Positions 36,908 to 41,877 of a stretch of DNA of 41,877 nucleotides are shown here, piece after piece. The notes beneath the pieces were generated by a model. The model was not told the origin of the DNA, made no database searches, and was given only the letters and a program-made list of their open reading frames with translations. The stretch comes from an uncultured Pelagibacteraceae bacterium (GTDB lineage Bacteria; Pseudomonadota; Alphaproteobacteria; Pelagibacterales; Pelagibacteraceae): assembly GCA_902633885.1 (NCBI GenBank), contig CACPIK010000002.1, positions 10,001 through 51,877 on the forward strand. Direction: 5' to 3'. Numbering within the stretch: position 1 is the stretch's first letter; every line of letters begins with the position of its first letter. A program made the translations under genes and the position numbers.

Positions 36908-37839
36908 ACTGGCTTACGAAAATTAAAATATTTGGCGATAAAATCAAAAGGAATATAAAGAAAAAATTTCCTAGTAAAGAAGAGCAAGCAAAATCTGATT
37001 GGATATCATGCTGTAAAGGACCTAGGTTAAAGTCAACTATATTTAATGAAGAACAATTAAATACTTGTCCAAGCTGTAATAAACATTATCCATTTACACC
37101 TAAAGAGAGATTTGATCACTTTTTCGGTAAAAATAATTATCAAATAATTAACACACCAATGCCAGTTGATGACCCTCTTAATTTCCCTGGTTATAAAGAA
37201 AAACTTGCTAAAGGAAGAAAATTAACAGGACATCATTGTGCTGTAATGGTTGCTCAAGGAGTTAGGGATGGAATAAGAATTACATCATTTGCAATAGATA
37301 GTAGATTTAATGGAGGTTCAATAAATTCTGCGGCAGGAGAAGCGATTGTTACCTGCTTTCAGAGAGCAATTGACGATTCCACGCCAATTGTCGGATGGAG
37401 TGAAGGCGGTGGTCAAGCGATGCAAGAGTCAAATATAGCTCTAAATTTTATGGTTAAGACTGTTTTGGCTGCAAATACTTTTAAGAATTCAACAGGACTA
37501 CCATACATAAATATATATACTAATAAGGTATACGGTGGAATCACTGCAAGTTTCGCTGGTCCTTCGATAGCTGACATTTGTTTTGCAGAACCTTCTATGG
37601 TTGGTTTTGCTGGTCAACACATCGTTAAAAATCAAACCAGAGAAAACTTACCAGAAGGATTTCAAACTAGTCAAGTTTTGCTAGAAAAAGGTATGTGCGA
37701 TGGAGTTTATCATAGAAAAGAAATAAATGAAAAAATAATTGGAATACTAAAATTATTGCTAAAGAAGAATTCTGAGTTAAATTCAGAAAATTTAAATGAA
37801 ACTTCAGAACTTAATAACGAAACTAGAGAAGCATCATAA
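36904..37839 (+). CDS. accD: Acetyl-CoA carboxylase carboxyltransferase subunit beta (divergent)
   Basis: A 311-residue partner of AccA from TTG 36904. The N-terminal zinc ribbon should have two CxxC knuckles: the second is intact (C55-P-S-C58), but the first reads C36-C37-K-G, with Gly where the second Cys is expected. The carboxyltransferase core is recognisable (YGGITASFAGP; GFAGQHIVKNQTRENLPEGFQ; EKGMCDGV), but the usual GGARMQE reads GGGQAMQES (168-176). The tail is a low-complexity Asn/Glu/Ser segment that overlaps folC by 44 bases. The trpA-accD-folC order is conserved in Alphaproteobacteria. Confidence 0.9.
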   Translation: MNWLTKIKIFGDKIKRNIKKKFPSKEEQAKSDWISCCKGPRLKSTIFNEEQLNTCPSCNKHYPFTPKERFDHFFGKNNYQIINTPMPVDDPLNFPGYKEKLAKGRKLTGHHCAVMVAQGVRDGIRITSFAIDSRFNGGSINSAAGEAIVTCFQRAIDDSTPIVGWSEGGGQAMQESNIALNFMVKTVLAANTFKNSTGLPYINIYTNKVYGGITASFAGPSIADICFAEPSMVGFAGQHIVKNQTRENLPEGFQTSQVLLEKGMCDGVYHRKEINEKIIGILKLLLKKNSELNSENLNETSELNNETREAS

Positions 37840-39061
37840 AAAGAAATTAGACCTTTCCTTAGGTCGAACTTTTAATCTTTTAAAAAAACTTGGAAATCCT
37901 CAAGATAAACTTAATAATGTAGTGTCTGTAGTTGGGACGAATGCTAAGGCAAGTATGTCTTACAGTCTTAAATCTATACTTAATCAAGCTGGATTAAAGT
38001 GCAATATGTATACCTCGCCTCACCTTCAATCCTATACGGAACGCTTCGTATTTAATGATAATGAAATTAATGAAGAAAACCTATTTGAATTATTGGTAGA
38101 TATAGAAAAAGTTTTAGGTGACGATAACGCATCTGTGTTTGAAATACTTACATGTGCTTTTTTAAAATACGCTGAAAACTACAAAGATAATATTCATATA
38201 ATCGAAGCAGGCTTATTTCATCAATTCGATAGCACCAATGTTTTCAAAAAAAATTTAATGACTTTATTGGGTGTAATACATAACGATCATTTTCAATGGT
38301 TAAATAATAAAAGTATAGATGGGGTTATACATGAAAAAACTACTAAGCTTTTGAATTCAAATATATTTATTAACAAGCAAGTGACTGATGGGATAAGGCA
38401 AAAAATCGAAGTATCTTTAGATCAAAATATTTCAAATAAATATTATTTTGGAAAAAATTTTAATATTTTAAAATCAGAGAATGGCTTTATTCAATATCAA
38501 GATGAACTTGGTGAGCTAATATTGCCAGAACCAAATATTTTAGGAGAACATCAGCTTTATAACATCAGTACCTCAATTGCAGCATCTAGAAAAATATTTA
38601 ATGTAAAAGACCAAGATATTAAATTAGGAATTCAGAACATTGCACTTAAAGGAAGGTTGCAAGAAATTAAATCAGGGAAGCTAAAAAATATTGCAGGTAA
38701 TAACAGATTAGTGATTGATGGGGGTCATAATATCTCTTCTAGCTATGTTATTGCCAATTGGATTAAAGACCAAAATCAAAAAGTTAATCTTATTGTAGCT
38801 ATGATGAGAGATAAGGAACATCAAGAATTTATGAAGTCATTTGAAGGTTTGGTTAATTCAGTTACTCTAGTTGATATTCTCAACCAAGAAGGAGCAATTT
38901 CAAAAGAGGAACTAAAAGAAAAAATAAGTAATTTAAAATTTACTTTTAATCTTTCTAATAATATTCAGGATGCCATTCGATCAAATGCAAAAAATGAAAA
39001 TACATTAACTCTTATAGTTGGATCCCTATATCTAATTGGAGAGGTTTTAAACTTAAATTAA
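37796..39061 (+). CDS. folC: Folylpolyglutamate / dihydrofolate synthase (divergent)
   Basis: A 421-residue Mur-ligase-like enzyme adding glutamates to folates. LDLSLGR, LLKKLGNPQ, YTSPHLQSYTERF and a C-terminal DGGHN element are family-typical. The P-loop, normally GTNGKGS, is GTNAKAS (47-53), and the GLGGRxDATN segment reads GLFHQFDSTN. The P-loop lysine and the Asp-x-Thr-Asn are retained. The start ATG lies 44 bases inside accD; no later start precedes the conserved N-terminus. Confidence 0.9.
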   Translation: MKLQNLITKLEKHHKKKLDLSLGRTFNLLKKLGNPQDKLNNVVSVVGTNAKASMSYSLKSILNQAGLKCNMYTSPHLQSYTERFVFNDNEINEENLFELLVDIEKVLGDDNASVFEILTCAFLKYAENYKDNIHIIEAGLFHQFDSTNVFKKNLMTLLGVIHNDHFQWLNNKSIDGVIHEKTTKLLNSNIFINKQVTDGIRQKIEVSLDQNISNKYYFGKNFNILKSENGFIQYQDELGELILPEPNILGEHQLYNISTSIAASRKIFNVKDQDIKLGIQNIALKGRLQEIKSGKLKNIAGNNRLVIDGGHNISSSYVIANWIKDQNQKVNLIVAMMRDKEHQEFMKSFEGLVNSVTLVDILNQEGAISKEELKEKISNLKFTFNLSNNIQDAIRSNAKNENTLTLIVGSLYLIGEVLNLN

Positions 39062-39372
39062 ATATTTTCTTTTATCCAAGAAACAATATCAGATTTAGGC
39101 GTCGCACCAACTTTAGTAGATTTTAATTCTCCATCCCGAAAAAGAATCAGCGTTGGAATCCCACGCACTCCGAGAGAAGTGGGCTTATTGGGTTCCTCGT
39201 CCAAATTATGCTTTGCAATTTTTATATCTTTCATTTCATCTGAGATTTCCTCTAGAATTGGTCCAACCATTTTGCATGGTCCACACCACTCTGCCCAAAA
39301 ATCAAATATAATAATTTTATTCTCTTTAACTAATGTATCAAAACTTTCATCTGTAGATTTAAGTGTCGCCAT
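39058..39372 (-). CDS. trxA: Thioredoxin
   Basis: A 104-residue thioredoxin with FWAEWCGPCKM (active-site WCGPC near 29-33), the cis-Pro in RGIPTLILF and the closing GATPKSDIVSWI. It is the general cytoplasmic disulfide reductant. Its end overlaps convergent folC by four bases. On its upstream side, where addA usually sits in Alphaproteobacteria, there is the long LRR reading frame. Confidence 0.97.
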   Translation of the reverse strand: MATLKSTDESFDTLVKENKIIIFDFWAEWCGPCKMVGPILEEISDEMKDIKIAKHNLDEEPNKPTSLGVRGIPTLILFRDGELKSTKVGATPKSDIVSWIKENI

Positions 39373-39415
39373 AAAACTTATTTATAAAACCTTAATTTAA
39401 AGTCAATATATAAAA

Positions 39416-41877
39416 TTAGTTTATTTTTTTCTTTTTAATTATTTCTGTTGGTTTTTTGTATTTCTTTTGATTTTCTTCTTTTTCTCTTTGGATAAATCTA
39501 TCCTCTAATGAACAAAAATCACCATCACCCCAAAAATCAGTATCTATCCAATTAAATCTACTCCAATTTTTCTTATAATTTTCATCTTCCTCAGAATTAT
39601 AATCATAGTCATAATCATAATAATTTGGATTGTCATATTTTTCTTCTTTAAAAATCTTTCTAGTTTTTCTAAATTCATTAAAATCTATTGATTCATAATG
39701 CCACGATAAAGTTTGTATTTTTTTCAAATTAATAAGTTCATGAAAATTGATAGTTTTATATTTCATAAATGAACTATAGCTCCAAAACTTTAATGTTTTT
39801 AAATTTTTAAGTTTTGAAAATTTTTTAAAATTTATTATTTGTAATTGAATTTTTTTATTAAATTCAGATATATCCCAATTAAAAGATTTATCATTAACTG
39901 CAAAACCAAAACTTAATTCAAGATTTTCTAACTTTAAAAATCTATTACAGATATTATTTATAAAATCTTGTATACATAATTGATTATTTATATCTAAATT
40001 AATATTTAAATTTAATTCTATGATGTTATGGTTAATATAATTAATAAAATCTCCATTACCTTTATAATATGATGATAAAAAATCACCCCACATATCATCT
40101 TTACATGCAATATCTCCAATATTAATCGTAAGTTCTTTTAGTCTTTTTGAATTATTTAGAAATTTTAAAGCTTTGTCAGAAGTACCATTTTCTATAGATT
40201 TTTTTTCATCAGGATTCATTTCTTCTGTAATGTTATAAACTCTGTGTATTGTTAGTTTTTCTACATTAGGCAAAGCATTTATAGTTTGTAAATTTGATCC
40301 TTTAATTTGGAATATATAAATTTTTTTGAGTTTTGTTATTTGATGAATATCTTTAAAGTCAACTTCAATATTTGCCCATCTGTTAGTTCCAAATTTAGTA
40401 AGTCCTGCTGATTTTGAAATTTCATTAGAATAAGTATTATATAATCCTCTTAATTCTAAGTTTTCTAAACTTGGTAAATTACTAAAATTTTTTAATTTAT
40501 TATTATGATCTGGATCAATCATTTTTCTATGATGATTATTATGAAAATCTAATCTTAAAAACTTTAGGTTTTTAATTTGAGGTAATTCAAAATCATTAAA
40601 TGCAATACAGTCACTTAACCTTAAATATTGCAGATTTGTTGTTGGCAATAATTGATTTAAATCTTTCAAAATCACATATTTTCCAAGCCAAGGATTTACA
40701 CCCTCAAACCAACAATGAGTTAAATTATTCAATTGATTTCTTTTTATTCCTAATTGTTCCAAATTATTAATATAATTTATATTATCCAATGGTTCCAAGA
40801 ATTCTTTTTTTGTATTTTTATCAAATTTTAGTTCACCAGAATTAATAAAATCATCAGCAGCAGCTTCTACGGCCTGATATAATTTTTTCGAATTTTTTTC
40901 ATTAAGTTCATTAATTTTTTGAATTTTATATTTTTTATCTGAGTCTACTTGATGCGTTAATGAATGAAAATTATTACCAAGATATACAAAAAATTTTTCA
41001 ATTTTTTTATTTTTTAATAATTCTAATTCATTTTTCTTAACTAAAAGAATAAGTTTATTTTCATTTTTTTTAAAATTTTCGTCTTCGAAATCTATAATCC
41101 TTACTAATTCTTCATATACATCTTGAAACAAATATTTTTCTTTTGGATCATTATAATAATTATGATTTAAATATTGAAAATGTTTAATTAAACTTCCTGC
41201 TTCTGAGGAAAAAATTAAATCTATTTTTTTAAATCTTTTTGAAAAATTATAAAAAATATCGTCAACTACTATAATTTCGTTTACATCGTTAAAAATATTT
41301 TTTTCATAAAAATCTAATAATTTTTTGTTTTCTACATCTAAAAATTTTAAATTATCTTTAAAAAAATTAAATTTTTTTAAAAAATTTAATATATACAGGA
41401 TATATAATCTAAATGGATGTTGGGTAGAATTTAATATTTCATTAATACAATCTAGTTTTATAAAAATTTTTAAATTTGGAAATTTTTTATTTAAATCATA
41501 TATGATTTGATTTAAGGTTATTATATGATCCTGCTCAAGTTCATCGTAAATAATATTTGAAATATCAAATATTACAGTTTGTAGGTTTTTTAACTTTTCG
41601 AAGAGATTAATAAATAAATTTATCTTTTTTCTTTTTGTATCTTCACTGTGTATATAACTTGATAAAAAATTCCAAGCATCTTTAAATATTAATTGTTTAA
41701 TATTCTCATTAAAAAACCTAGTGCTTTGATTTTTTTTAATTTTCCAAGGTTTTCTCCAGCCATATTTCTTAATATAAAGATCATCTTCAAATATTTCTTT
41801 GGTCAGACTGTTTTGAAAAATATTTTTTAATTTACAAAATAAATCGTAGTTTATTTTATTTAATTTAATTTTTTGAC
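39416..41877 (-). CDS. Large leucine-rich-repeat protein, 5' end beyond the window
   Basis: The minus-strand frame is open from the stop at 39416 to the right edge, at least 819 codons. A TTG at 41131 is a possible internal start, but the coding character upstream is the same and uninterrupted (LYIKKYGWRKPWKIKK; FEKLKNLQTVIFDIS; KFPNLKIFIKL), with no ATG, GTG or TTG between 41132 and the edge, so the true start lies outside. Irregular leucine-rich repeats recur (LKNLKFLRLDFHNN; LPSLENLELRGL; FLKLENLELSFG; FSKLKNLKTLKFW). No signal peptide or enzyme domain is visible. Near the C-terminus comes a Tyr/Asp run and an acidic patch, then a Trp/Phe-rich segment and a lysine-rich end. I do not recognise a family. 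It is probably accessory. Confidence 0.8.
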   Translation of the reverse strand, partial: QKIKLNKINYDLFCKLKNIFQNSLTKEIFEDDLYIKKYGWRKPWKIKKNQSTRFFNENIKQLIFKDAWNFLSSYIHSEDTKRKKINLFINLFEKLKNLQTVIFDISNIIYDELEQDHIITLNQIIYDLNKKFPNLKIFIKLDCINEILNSTQHPFRLYILYILNFLKKFNFFKDNLKFLDVENKKLLDFYEKNIFNDVNEIIVVDDIFYNFSKRFKKIDLIFSSEAGSLIKHFQYLNHNYYNDPKEKYLFQDVYEELVRIIDFEDENFKKNENKLILLVKKNELELLKNKKIEKFFVYLGNNFHSLTHQVDSDKKYKIQKINELNEKNSKKLYQAVEAAADDFINSGELKFDKNTKKEFLEPLDNINYINNLEQLGIKRNQLNNLTHCWFEGVNPWLGKYVILKDLNQLLPTTNLQYLRLSDCIAFNDFELPQIKNLKFLRLDFHNNHHRKMIDPDHNNKLKNFSNLPSLENLELRGLYNTYSNEISKSAGLTKFGTNRWANIEVDFKDIHQITKLKKIYIFQIKGSNLQTINALPNVEKLTIHRVYNITEEMNPDEKKSIENGTSDKALKFLNNSKRLKELTINIGDIACKDDMWGDFLSSYYKGNGDFINYINHNIIELNLNINLDINNQLCIQDFINNICNRFLKLENLELSFGFAVNDKSFNWDISEFNKKIQLQIINFKKFSKLKNLKTLKFWSYSSFMKYKTINFHELINLKKIQTLSWHYESIDFNEFRKTRKIFKEEKYDNPNYYDYDYDYNSEEDENYKKNWSRFNWIDTDFWGDGDFCSLEDRFIQREKEENQKKYKKPTEIIKKKKIN

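Noticed and set aside
39416..41131. LRR gene starting at TTG 41131
   Set aside because: The frame continues uninterrupted to the window edge with the same LRR-like composition, so this TTG is most likely an internal leucine codon.

Overview
The window is a very AT-rich, gene-dense bacterial segment from the SAR11 clade (Pelagibacterales, Alphaproteobacteria). The 16S gene contains, as I remember them, exact matches to four widely used SAR11 probe sites (near 1207, 1402, 1456 and 1750). The rRNA operon has the alphaproteobacterial order 16S-tRNA-Ile-tRNA-Ala-(23S), and GcrA, DUF4167, DUF1178 and NDUFA9-like genes are also typical of the class. All seven convergent gene pairs overlap or are at most 17 bases apart, and many genes overlap at start/stop, as expected of a streamlined genome.

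Layout. 1-2119: rRNA operon on the minus strand (23S lies off the left edge) with an RNase III-type 16S processing stem and a candidate promoter. 2187-10655: membrane M23 peptidase; DUF4167, prmC, prfA, ispG and lysC on the minus strand; ubiG; DUF1178; argJ. 10714-14340: secA and accA, the latter with an added hydrophobic C-terminal tail. 14341-16696: glcB (malate synthase G) behind a structured leader with two mutually exclusive pairings over its start codon. 16698-19361: recR, ybaB, dnaX and the SRP RNA. 19408-26351: pheA, kdsB, a membrane cytochrome c, argF-argD, an ABC-2 permease, gcrA, a SHOCT protein and an NDUFA9-like protein. 26369-31602: rnd-like exonuclease, kdsD, an lptC broken by a frameshift, lptB, aroA, cmk. 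31602-39061: rpsA, ihfB, pyrF, trpF, trpB, trpA, accD, folC. 39058 to the right edge: trxA, then a very long leucine-rich-repeat reading frame on the minus strand that runs out of the window.

How the genes work together. Envelope biogenesis is covered by kdsD and kdsB (KDO), lptC-lptB (LPS export), secA and the M23 hydrolase. Amino-acid synthesis is covered by lysC, argJ/argF/argD, aroA/pheA and trpFBA; fatty-acid initiation by accA/accD; translation by rRNA, tRNAs, S1, prfA and prmC; replication and repair by dnaX, ybaB and recR. glcB links glyoxylate to malate.

The most unusual points are the glcB leader, the frameshifted lptC with a long charged coiled coil, the large LRR frame at the right edge where other alphaproteobacteria usually have addA, and a run of syntenic housekeeping proteins (Cmk, TrpB, TrpA, AccD, FolC) with substitutions at textbook catalytic or P-loop positions. 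All identifications come from reading motifs and synteny; no database search was run.
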